From assembly GCA_950097015.1 (NCBI GenBank), contig CATNEN010000003.1, positions 2,247,501 to 2,311,500 of the forward strand: 64,000 bases of DNA, given 5' to 3'. Origin of the DNA: Macrostomum hystrix. Its lineage: Eukaryota > Platyhelminthes > Macrostomidae. Position numbers and translations under genes: made by a program. Below the pieces are notes generated by a model. That model did not search any database, was not told where the DNA came from, and worked only from the letters and a program-made list of their open reading frames with translations. Numbering within the stretch: the stretch's first letter is position 1; the number at the start of each line of letters is the position of its first letter. Below, in pieces: positions 10,034 through 19,671 of the stretch.

Positions 10034-11401
10034 TATTTATGTTTGTTTATGCTAAAGGTTAAAGAGTTTTAAAGACTAGTTCCAGTCAGTTTGATCGCGC
10101 CGGTTGGATTGGAGTAGTATGGGTTAGCTTTTTTAAAATTTTCATTTTATAATTCTATTTTTTTGTTTGTTTATCCGCTTTCTGCGCATTTTATTTTCTC
10201 GCGTATTTTTGAATCTGCGCGGAACAAAGAGGCAAGCGTTAGACGGACCCGACCCCACTTCCCCCTCGTTACCCTGTGTAGAGCATCTTAGAATTAGAGC
10301 TGTAGAGTGATCCGAGAGCTCTGAGTTCTGAGTTCTGAGTTCTGAGTTCGTGAGCGAGAGTGAGTCTTTAGATCGTGAGAGTTAAGGTCCCCTTGAGTGT
10401 GAAGACTGTGAACTTTTACTTGGGTTGATATGTTCCCCAAGTAGACCTGTTTAATTCCTGACAGACTGTGTTTGTAAGTAACACAGGAGGAAGGAACTTT
10501 GTTCTTTTAGTTTAGGATATTAGGAACTTTGGGGATAGGATTATTTGTTCTGCAATTTAACTTGTCTTCGCTAATTCTGTTGCGCCCAAATTTTGGCTGC
10601 CATTATTTTACAATTTTATTTGTCATTAATAAATAAGTGAAAGTGAAGTTTATTTTCTGTTAAAATTAGTAATAAGTTTAGTGAATTAAATCTGAAGGCG
10701 ACAATTGTTGTTTTGTTAATTAAATTTGCTTCGTGGTGGCAGCACTACTAAGTCCATTAAACTTAAAATTAAACTTGAAATTAAATCTAAGTTGAACTTG
10801 AAGTATAAATCTAAATTGGGGCCTAATCTAAAACTATCTAAGTCTAAACCTAAAAACATCAAGGGTTCGCCGTTTCTAATCTAACCATCCCAGGGTACCG
10901 CCATTTCGAGACTGTGACCAGTTTGCCTTGGCCATAATCATCAAATTAATCAATCATTGCTACCAGTGCATCATTAAGATTAAAGTTATTATTCAGCAAA
11001 ATTAAGAGTTCGCGAATTAGTTCGAACTGATCCGAACTAAATCTCAATTTATATTAAGTTCACATTGGGTCTTTATTTTAGTTCGCATTTAGTCCGCATT
11101 GGCTACGGAACGATTCCGAAGAAAGTCCACGGAAAATTTGAATTGTCGCGATATTCAATTTCCGCGAAACCTAACTATAACAAATTTAAAATTAATAATT
11201 CCAAGAAATTTTATTATTATTAATCGGCACGCACACCTTTAACAAATTCACGATTGTATATAAGTTCCATCTTCTATGCTTATTTAGTGCTTTTTAAAAA
11301 CTTGGCACACAAACCGGTTTTTAAAGACCGGTTTTCTTATAAAAGGCAGTTTTCAAACCGGTTAACCGGTTCTCAAAAAGGGCCGGTTTTTGGCATGTCT
11401 A

Positions 11402-12360
11402 GTTCTGCCTGTTGATTTGTCCCCGCCTCAGGGCAGCCCACAGGACATTGAGGATGGGAACTCGGCCCGGAGCGCGAGGCAGCTCCGGCTCGATGTGGAA
11501 GCCGTGCAGGCGAGCTGCTCTCATCTTGAGCAGCCAGGCCACACCGAGCTGCTTGACTCTGGCTGAGAGCATTGGCATGCCGGCCAGTTTGTGAAGGTAT
11601 TCGGTGCTCAGGTAAGAAGGCACACCGTAGCAGATGCGCAGACCAAGGTTCTGGATCTTTTGCAGCTTGATCTGGTTGGTGACGCAGATCAGAGTCAAGA
11701 TTGGGGCGCCGTAGGTGAGAGAGCACTCTCACCATAGGCCCTGTACAGCATCCTGAGAGCGACGCTGCTCAGCTTGGTGATCTTGGCGATGCGGCACAGG
11801 GACATGACAATGGCCCTGCACGTGTTCGCCATGTTGTCGACGTGTTTGTTCAAGCAGAGATTGGCGTCAAGGAGGACACCTAGAAATTTCACTTCCTGAC
11901 AGTAGGGGACCTCCGTCTGTCCCAGCTGCAGTTTGGGTCGCAAGTCGGCGCGAGCTGTCGGCTTGTAGTTGAAGGCGATTGCCTTGCTCTTGTCGGCATT
12001 CTGATGCCTTGCTTGCCGCACCACTCCCATATTTGTCTGAGGTAGCTCTGGAGGCATATCCGCAGACCAGCAAAGGTGTCTGCGGAGGCCCAGATGGCCA
12101 TGTCGTCAGCAAACTGACTGCGTTTCACGTTTGGATTTTCAGAAATCGGCATTGTGCTGACGTACAGCAGGTACAGGAGAGGACTCAAGATGCCTCCTTG
12201 AGGTACTCCAGCTAGGATTCTGATCAACTCACTGAGCGAGTTGTTGACTCGCACCTGGATGTACCTGTTCCTAAGGTAGTCGGACAGGATGCGTTGCAGC
12301 ATTGAAGGCAAGCCAGCGTTGAGCATGCGGCTCCTAAGCATGTCGTGCCAGGCAGAGTCA
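11402..12360 (-). pseudogene. LINE copy A: 5'-truncated non-LTR reverse transcriptase
   Basis: Minus-strand RT fragment starting within motif A (DSAWHDM near 12355). It contains motif B (AGVPQGGILSPLLY), an intact motif C (QFADDMAIW) and the thumb segment (VKFLGVLLDANL). Frameshifts occur near 12010 and 11710, so the product is spread over three frames. The C-terminal tail is interrupted by the hAT and resumes at 6708. It is a different subfamily from copy B, which lies immediately upstream on the same strand. The 5' truncation is typical of target-primed integration. Confidence 0.85.
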
Positions 12361-12440
12361 GTATCTGTATTTATACAGACTCAGGGTCTGTATTTAGGGA
12401 AGTATCTAGTCAGAGCCAACCAGTCTTTCAGTTTTGAGAT

Positions 12441-13980
12441 TTAATTAGACCTTTTGTTTGACAGTTTGTATAGCCTAGTGAAGAGAGGGGTGTTTGTGCC
12501 AATGGGAAGGCTAATGTCGTGCGGTACTGTATCTAGACCATGTATTTTGTTTAATTTTCCCTTTAGGAACCAGGATGAAGCCAGGTTTTCAAGTCTGGTC
12601 TTCACAGGCTCCATGTTCGAGATCTTATGTAAGTATTTTGTGCAACATTGTTTTGGTGCCCCGTGGCACATTCTGAGTATGTAGGCTCTATAGATTCTGA
12701 TTAGAGATTTATTTGTAGCATTTGTTAAGTGTGCTACTCTGTATAGTTGTAGCAGGCCGGTTTCACATTGTTTGATTCGGTTGTTTATTTGGGCATTGAA
12801 GTTAAGGTTGGTATCCAGTTGGATGCCAAGGAACTTAACATTGGAATGATAGGGAATAATTGTCTTGTCTAGAGTGATGGGAGGGGGTTGGCCGAAGCCG
12901 TGGTGAGGAGTCTTGAATGCTATAGCTTTGCTTTTGTGTGGGTTGACTTTAATGCCGCATTTTTTCAACCATTTGTGAAAAATTTGGATATTATCTTGTA
13001 GGAGTTTGGCTGCCAGATGAGCCTTTCCAGACTGGCTCCATATGGCAGTATTATCTGCATACTGGCTGGCTCTGACTCTAATGTATTTGGGTCTGGGCAT
13101 GGTAGCTACAAAGATGAGAAATAGGACAGGGCTAAGGACGCCACCTTGTGGGACGCCTGCGTCTGGGGTGAATTCATCACTGAATTCGTTGTTTACTCTT
13201 ACTGAGATTTATCTATTTTCGAGATAGTTGGAAAGGACCCTAGCAAAGGGAGTGGGGAGTCTGATTTTGTGAAGGCGATACCTCAGGGCATCATGCCATA
13301 CCTTGTCAAAGGCGCCTTCAATGTCAAAGAAGACACCTATAGTGGATCTATTTCTGTTTCGGGCATCATAGATGTCGTGGGCTAGTCTGGCGAGATTATC
13401 GTAGGCACAGTGCTTTTCGCGATTTGCGCATTGGTTGTATCCTAGTATGTTGTTTTCTTCTAGAAATTTGCAGAGTCTTTTCTTGAGAATTTTTTCAAAC
13501 AGCTTACCTAAGCAAGAGGTAAGACTGATTGGTCTATAGCTGAGTGGGTCATGTTTGGGTTTGTCGGGTTTGGGTAGCATCGTTAAACGAGCTTTTTTCC
13601 ATATGGTGGGGAAGTAACCAAGGGAGAGGCAGGTGTCTAGGATTTTGGTGAGAATTGTTATTGCAGTAGGGCTCAAGCCCCGTTTGAGCACTATGTTAGG
13701 GATGTTGTCTAGACCCTGGGCTCCTCCTGACCTAAGGTGGGCGAGTTCCCAGGTGACATCAGCGATTTGTATGGGTGCGGTGAGATAATTGGAGTCGTTG
13801 ATGTTGGAGATTTCAAGATGGTTTAGAGGTTTGAAGTTTGGATGGTTTGTGATATGTTTGGCGATCTTAGTTCTGCGTCTCTTGTTTTGACTGGGTTCGG
13901 GTTTCATTTTGTCTGATAGGGCTTCAGCCAACAAGTTGGCTTTGTCCCTATCAGTGATGGCAGTTTTGGGTTTTGGTGCC
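12441..13980 (-). pseudogene. LINE copy B ORF2 reverse transcriptase
   Basis: The RT reads in one frame with a single internal stop (TAA near 13209, where copy A has tyrosine in NRYI). The blocks in order are LPKPDKPKHDPLSYRPISL, motif A VFFDIEGAFDKVWHD, motif B AGVPQGGVLSPVLF, motif C QYADNTAIW, and thumb VKFLGIQLDTNL. Motif C has asparagine in place of the second catalytic aspartate (copy A has FADD), so this copy is catalytically dead even apart from the stop. It ends with TAA at 12441-12443. Confidence 0.85.
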
Positions 13981-14044
13981 CATGATAATTCTTATCTCTT
14001 TCCAGAAAGAGCAGAACGTATATACAATAAAACATAATGATACA

Positions 14045-14395
14045 ACTAAAACACTGTCACATGTATATAAGCGAGACGTTTAGAAGGTCTAGCTTCGGAT
14101 CGCTGGTCTGGACTTTGAAAGAAATTTTTTCATGGTTGACATTGTCGTACGAGACTTTAACTTCCGATAGTTTGATATACTCTCTGTAGGCCACGAGTAG
14201 ACCTCGACTACAGTGTGGCATATCCAACCGAATGGTGGAGTAGCCAGGGAAGAAGATAATATTTGAGCTGGTGAGGACCGTCTCCGAGAAGAGGGCTATA
14301 TCAATGGATTGACTTCTCAGGAAGTCATTGAGTTCTTAGATTTTGTTAAGGATACTGTTGCAATTTAAGTGGAGAATGGTAAGTTCTTCTACCTT
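14045..14395 (-). pseudogene. LINE copy B APE endonuclease N-terminal remnant
   Basis: The minus strand encodes the start of an apurinic-type endonuclease: LTILHLNCNSILNKI, ELNDFLRSQSIDIALFSET, then a GYSTIRLD segment and GLLVAYREY. One in-frame TAA interrupts it near 14340, and it stops near 14045. The catalytic C-terminal half (the GDFN and SDH regions) is missing between here and the RT, so a deletion removed about half of the domain. It follows the ORF1 stop by about 100 bases, the expected ORF1-ORF2 order. Confidence 0.65.
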
Positions 14396-14499
14396 AAAAT
14401 TGTTATTGTTATTACTCTCGCCTTTCTAGTTTGTTGTAGGAGTGGGAGGGGGTCTTTAGTTTTATTTCTGGCTTTGCTAAGGTATCTGTTCTAAAGAAT

Positions 14500-16389
14500 T
14501 TACATATTTAGCAGGTTTTCCTTGAGTTTCTCACACCTTTCCGCAATTACAGCAGTCGTCAGCTCCGGCGATGACCAGCCGGTGATGGCTTCAACGAGCT
14601 TAGCCGCAGTCTCAACTAGGCTGGCGACACTTAGCTGCCCAGGGCTGGCGTAAGCGAAATGAACTAGCATACAGGCGACCGCCTGGAGTAGTTCGCCACT
14701 GCTGACTTTGGGACCGCTGTATGATTGGCGGGTGGGCTTAGTTGCCGCTTCAAGTCGGCTGTCCGACACTACGCTAGCGTAGGTGCGCGGTGGTTGGTCA
14801 AGACAAGGCTGGTCTGGCCGAATGCCTAAGGATTTTTGGCCGATACCTGAAGGCAAGAGACCTAATTCTTGGTGCAAGGATTGCTTGGTCGGTTGATTGA
14901 CCAATGGCGTTGCGCGTGTCAGCTGGGGTCGATTACGCTGAACCCAGGCCTGTACTCGCTGGTTTGCGGACTTGATCCTGACGACACCTGTAATCCGAGG
15001 CTCGGTTTCTTTAATTCACTCCAGGAATTCACCCAGGTCGATGTCACGGCTGACATTATTGATAATGAAAGAATGGCTCTTGGGTGCGGAGATGCTGGTA
15101 GGAAGTCGTGGCTTGGAGCTTGGTGGAACATCCGGCTTGCGCAGGGGCAGGCGGCGCTCGACACCCTGACCATCGATGGTGGTGATTTTGAGGTCGTCTG
15201 TCAGGAGATGATGTGCCCCTTGATGGTCGACGGCGAATACTTTGTAGCCGGTAGTCAGGTAGCACCGTTGAACAGATCGGATGCGAATGTTTGGATAATT
15301 CTCCTTTAGGAACTTCTCGAAAGGGAGCTCGTCCGGAAGAACGTTCGTAAAGGTGAACAACACTGGTGCTAGCTTGGCTTGTGATTGAGTTTGAGTTTGG
15401 CTGCGTGGTGATAAGTGCCGAGAGCCGGCGACTGAGTGGAACGAGCCACCATCGGATGTCGCAGCGGCGGCAGCAGCAGCAGCGAAGCTGGCTGGATCAT
15501 TGTTTGGAGGAGCTGACTCAGGGTCAGAGTTACCTTGGCCTTGGAGTATTGTGATGTCATGAATTGCTGGTGATGTGACGCGAAAGGTGAGGTTGATGCG
15601 AAGATCTTTGATGGATGGATCACGAGGAAGAGCGTGCTGTGTGAGTCTGGGTGTCGCCTTTTATTATGAGCAGCGATCCATGTGCAAGAGTTTGTGTGAA
15701 GAGTGAGATGCCTGATGATTTTGAGCGGATGCGGAACTCGCGAGGAGCACCGATTGAGATGGAGGCGATTGTCGGATTTTGACCAAGCTCAGGTTCGTCG
15801 TCTGCGTGGTAGCCGATTGACTCATTGCCATTCTCGTAGAAGTTTACTAGACAATAATTGAAGGCTGGAAGTCCTAATCTCCTTGGAATTGCCCTGGATC
15901 GTTTCGCTAGAGTATGTGTAAGGCGGGCCGTACCAAAAGATTTTGCGAGGTTCGGCTCGTCCATTGGTGTGATGGCGTGAGGCACGAGGCAGAATGTCGG
16001 TGGTGAGAGTAGTTGGAAGGTCGTTGGCGATATCTTTGAAGGGGTGCAGATGAGATTGGACATGTGTTTCCGATGAGAAGTTTGGAGAAAAAGCCTTTGG
16101 TTGAGATTAGAGGATGATCATAATTGTGAGTTTGAGATTGAGATTGAACAGGTGAGACACCTTTGGACGTCCGTGTCTCTTCTGTTGAAGATGGCCTATT
16201 GGAGGAGTTGTTGGAGGTGTCCATTGGACTAACTGAGTCAGCGGTTTGCTTCGGAACCGTGCTGACTTCAGCCTGCGTCGGCTTTGGAATACTGGATTGG
16301 TTGGATTGGCGTCTAGCTTTCTTATCGTCCGGTTCTAGAATGGCTTTGGTCGTCGCATTGGTCGATTGATGTTGGCGTTTGTCCTTTTC

Positions 16390-16425
<36 letters not shown>

Positions 16426-16461
16426 CTGGTGCTGGGTCTTCTTATTGTTGTTTTGCTGCAT
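14500..16461 (-). pseudogene. LINE copy B ORF1 with AlkB-type 2OG-Fe(II) dioxygenase domain
   Basis: Conceptual ORF1 of about 650 codons from an ATG at 16461. It begins with an Asn/Gln-rich start including a 13-Gln tract (about 16400-16437) and a Ser/Thr/Pro-rich linker. The AlkB domain follows at about 16000-15575, with FNYCLVNFYENGNESIGYH, the iron ligands HAD (H codon 15806-15808, D 15800-15802), IASISIGAPREFRIR, LAHGSLLI, the third ligand in TQHALPRDP (about 15634) and the AlkB signature RINLTFR ending near 15580. Then come an Ala-rich linker and two nucleic-acid-binding-like segments typical of LINE ORF1. The frame changes at about 16080 and 15645, and a TGA interrupts at 15016. AlkB enzymes remove alkyl groups from nucleic-acid bases; in a LINE it could protect or repair the RNA or cDNA (inference). 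Confidence 0.7.
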
Positions 16462-16734
16462 GTCTATTCTATTCTATACTAATTTGTAAATAATAAATAA
16501 AAATATAACTGTATTAAACTGTATATACTACTTAAAACTTAAAACTGCAAAGAATTGCCTTAAAACTTTATTTATTTGCTAAATGCTAGATGTCGCGTTG
16601 GTAGAGCAGAGAGTGAAGAATGATGCAGGATACAGGTGAACAAAGGAAAAGGTATTCGAGTAAGAATGGAGAAAGAAGAGAGGGGTCCAAGCACAGGCGA
16701 ATGGGTTGACTAACGCAGTGGAGGTACGCGTGAG
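16462..16734. other. AT-rich sequence upstream of LINE copy B
   Basis: The stretch is AT-rich near 16470-16570 and likely holds the LINE 5' UTR and flank. No gene is supported. Confidence 0.4.
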
Positions 16735-16905
16735 AAAGCATAGTCCACAGACAGGGGGGCACGGACAGAGGGCAAGGGGCACAGGCAAAGGGGCAGGGGG
16801 CACAGGCAAGGGGCGCGGCAAGGCGCAAGGGCAGGGGGCACAGGCAAGGGGCGCAGCAAGGCGCAGGGGCAGAGGGCAAGGGGCGCGGCAAGGTGCAACA
16901 AGGGA
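16735..16905. repeat. Purine-rich GGGCA(C)AGG minisatellite
   Basis: Irregular tandem copies of GGGGCACAGGCAAGGGGC-like and GGCGCGGCAAGGCGCA-like units on the plus strand. Open frames across it on both strands are consequences of composition. Confidence 0.7.
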
Positions 16906-17820
16906 GGGCTCCTCTAACGAGGAAAGAAAAAGCCTCCTAAGAGGAGGAGAGAGGAGAAACTAACCTAGCCTAAGGCCCTAGGGGAAGGATACTCTCAAAA
17001 GTATAAATCTAGCTCGACAAGCACCTAAAACCATACTAGAGAATGTGGCTCTAGCTTGGAAACGGTTGTCTGGATTTTTCTTGTCGCACTGCACTTGGAC
17101 GTGTGCCTACCAGAAAGTGAGGAAGGTCGGGAGTTCAGGTCTGCCTTTTTGCCTCTGCGAGCGGTTATATTTATATTCCCCGTCCCACAAGGGAGAGGGG
17201 AGAACATTAACACTTTAACAAACCCTTCGAGTAAAATAATTGTTTTAGCGGGAATTTGACTTAAAATTTATACGGTATTAAAACGGGTCTGCCTCAATAT
17301 AAACTAGCTAAAGTAAAGATAATGTCAATATAGCTAAAATAAGCTAAAGTCTAAAAACAAGAGAACAAGGTTGGTTTAATATTAAATCATTTGCTTGGAA
17401 TCATACAGTACTTTAAGTATTAAAACTGTCAATTCTTAACAAAATAGATCCTGTCTTGATTATTGATAAATGTAACTAGGTCTAGGCTGCCCTAGCCTAG
17501 GCATAGCTAGTATATATAGGTAGCTATATATTTAAATACTTATTTTATATAGAAATAATAAAACTAAAATAAAGAAGCAGTGAGTTAGGCATACAATTAT
17601 AACCAACTATTTTTTATCATATATTGCTAATAAATAGATGCTTTCGATTAAACTGAGATTGTAAAATTCAAGTAGGCCTAATTCACTAGTTAGCTTCAGG
17701 CTATAATTGCTACATGATATAGTAACTAAAATAATATGAATATCAATTGGTCATGAAAATTTTTTTTTAATTCGTTGAAGCAACATATTTTTATAGTTCT
17801 TTATAGTTTTTTATAGTTTT
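16906..17820. other. No gene recognised
   Basis: A mixed region, GC-richer to 17220 and then AT-rich. No domain, RNA gene or repeat is recognised. Confidence 0.4.
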
Positions 17821-17824
17821 TTTA

Positions 17825-18120
17825 TTTACAGTTCAGATGTGAATAACTTTTGAACTGTACTACAAATGTACTCAAAATTTGATATGCACTGATAACTCGC
17901 TTGCTGTTCAAAGACTGTAAAGTTTGGTTGAAATTGATGCAGTGAAAGTGGCTCTATTCTGAATATAAATATGGCATCTAAGATTGCATATAAATGCATT
18001 GCAGAGATAGGCAAGCACAGTTTAGACGTGAATAACTTTCGAACTGTACTACAAATCAACTCCAAATTTGATATGACTGATAACTCGCTTGCTGTTCAAA
18101 TACTGTAAATTTTCATGTGA
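17825..18120. repeat. Diverged two-copy tandem duplication, about 190 bp
   Basis: A sequence containing GTGAATAACTTTTGAACTG and GATAACTCGCTTGCTGTTC occurs at about 17836-17920 and again at about 18029-18102 with substitutions and small gaps. The Gypsy element has inserted just downstream. Confidence 0.6.
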
Positions 18121-18183
18121 TTTGGTACAACAGAGCCAGAGTGTTTGTTATATTTCGAATATAAATCTGAATATATATCGGGG

Positions 18184-18493
18184 TGTGACGAATAAAGGTT
18201 AGTGTAGCGGTAATATCGTCGAATTATTTGATATAAATGTGTATATATATTTCCAAAGTAATCTCGATGCTCACACGCTCGACACAAGGCAGGGCAGAGC
18301 AGAAAAATATACATACGTTGCTTTTTAAAAAGGACAGCTAATTCTTAGAATGATACAATATAACAATAATTAGTAAACATGCTTAGCATATAAATAATAA
18401 TCTTGTCAGCAACTTGTAATGTAGCGAATTACTATAAAATAAATAAGCAATTAAACTACCAATTAAACTACAATTAAAGGTTACACCGTCACA
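18184..18493 (-). repeat. 3' LTR of the Gypsy element
   Basis: 310 bp with 7-bp terminal inverted repeats TGTGACG/CGTCACA. It matches the 5' LTR at 26445-26754 throughout. Multiple AT-rich strings could serve as the TATA box and polyadenylation signal. Confidence 0.95.
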
Positions 18494-18508
18494 CCCGCCT
18501 CCCTCCCC
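18494..18508 (-). promoter_or_regulatory. Polypurine tract of the Gypsy element
   Basis: On the minus strand GGGGAGGGAGGCGGG lies directly before the 3' LTR, the position and composition of a plus-strand DNA primer. Confidence 0.8.
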
Positions 18509-19671
18509 AAAAGGCGGTAGGTGAGCGCAAAAAGATCGAAAGCATTAAATTACGAGAAATAGCTAGTATAAATGTCTCTTAGAGTCGAACAACGTGAAAG
18601 GGTGTTTAAAAACCGAAGCAAACTAAATTTTTCTTCGCAAGCAACCTACTACGAGTAATAATGCTGGAAATGACAATCGAAATACGAATATTCTTGGTCA
18701 CAAAATTGGCACGAAAAATATTTGACTGATTTAGGAAATTAAAATGCACTGGCGGAAACACGATATGAGAAAAATATTGTATTTGAGATATTCGTTAGAA
18801 GAACTGTTATAGTATTGATTATAGTCCAAGTTATCATATAAAAAATTCCTGACTAGATCGCTGTACGGTGTGGTGCTCTACAAGTCATTTACGGAGTTCG
18901 AGGCAACGTCACGGTCGCGCCTGTGGTGGCCCTGGAACGCCTGTTGTGACCTGGATCGCCTGTGCTGGCCCTGGAACGCCTGTTGTGGCCTTGATCGCCT
19001 GTGGTGGCCCTGGAACGCCTGTTGTGGTCTTGATCGCCTGTGGTGGCCCTGGAACGCCTGTTGTGGTCTTGATCGCCTGTGGTGGCTCTGGAAAGCCTGT
19101 TGTGGCCTTGATCGCCTGTGGTGGCCCTGAAACGCCTGTTGTGGTCTTGATCGCCTGTGGTGGCTCTGGAACGCCTGTTGTGCAGCAGCCACCGACGTCT
19201 TGGCAGCTGGCGGCGACTGGCCTGCCCGCCCCTTTACTAACTAACTGAGCCACCCGCCCGAGAAGAGAAGGAAAGGAGAGAGAAGAAAAACCGGCGACCT
19301 AAACTCACGAGACCGCGAAAATGATGCCAGGAACCAGAGAAATGAACGGAGAGTGCTCGCTGCACCGTCAACCCTACAGCCCGAAGCGCAGGCATCCACT
19401 GAACAGTAAGTGCGGCAAGCGGACGGACTAACAGCAACCTGGTATCCGATACCAAGAAATAAATATAATGTCAAATTTTTGTTTCTTTAACTTGCTTTTT
19501 TATTTTTTATTTAATTTTCAGGAAAACGTTTTTCCTTTTTTTTGACGTTTTTTCACATTTTTCATTTAAAAAGAGTTCCCTAGTTTTATACAGTAAGAAC
19601 TTGGGACGTAGGCGGCGAAATCTTTGCTACATGTACGAGCTAACTTCCTAGGTGCACGTAGGCACGGTTAT
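18509..19671 (-). other. Gypsy 3' region between pol and LTR, with a 39-bp repeat
   Basis: About 1.16 kb of element sequence after the pol stop. At about 18920-19190 there are roughly seven copies of a 39-bp unit (core GGTGGCCCTGGAACGCCTGT on the plus strand). In the element's own sense, an ATG frame at 18909-19253 encodes 114 residues including repeated GVPGPPQAIKTTT-like 13-residue units. There is no signal peptide, membrane segment or other sign of an envelope gene. Whether it is translated is unknown. Confidence 0.55.

Larger units (their letters stand above)
6709..11401 (+). mobile_element. hAT DNA transposon, about 4.7 kb, nested in LINE copy A
   Basis: The ends are imperfect inverted repeats: TAGGGATGCCAACCGG at the left and, read inward from the right, TAGACATGCCAAAAACCGG, both followed by AACCGGTT-type strings. 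The element is flanked by an exact 8-bp target duplication GTTCTGCC (6701-6708 and 11402-11409), the length expected for hAT. It carries a hAT transposase (7531-9489) and a younger MITE (9533-10033). The transposase has frame breaks, so this copy is probably inactive. The AT-rich 6770-7530 and 10042-11290 parts hold no other gene; five GAGTTCT-like 7-mers lie near 10318-10347. Confidence 0.9.
12361..16500 (-). mobile_element. LINE copy B: APE-type non-LTR retrotransposon with AlkB-containing ORF1
   Basis: A minus-strand element with ORF1 (16461 to 14500), a remnant of an APE endonuclease (about 14395-14045), an RT (about 13980-12441) and an 80-base 3' UTR abutting copy A. No target duplication was found. 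It is decayed by point mutations, but the coding regions are still easily read, so it is of intermediate age. The Jockey/CR1/I-like assignment is by RT motif style only. Confidence 0.75.

Noticed and set aside
10190-10760. Possible solo LTR inside the hAT 3' region
   Set aside because: No TG...CA boundaries, duplication or primer-binding site could be fixed.
18868-19130. Plus-strand Trp/Cys- and Gly/Pro-rich frames
   Set aside because: They are antisense to the Gypsy element; only the sense-strand frame over the same 39-bp repeat is worth keeping in mind.
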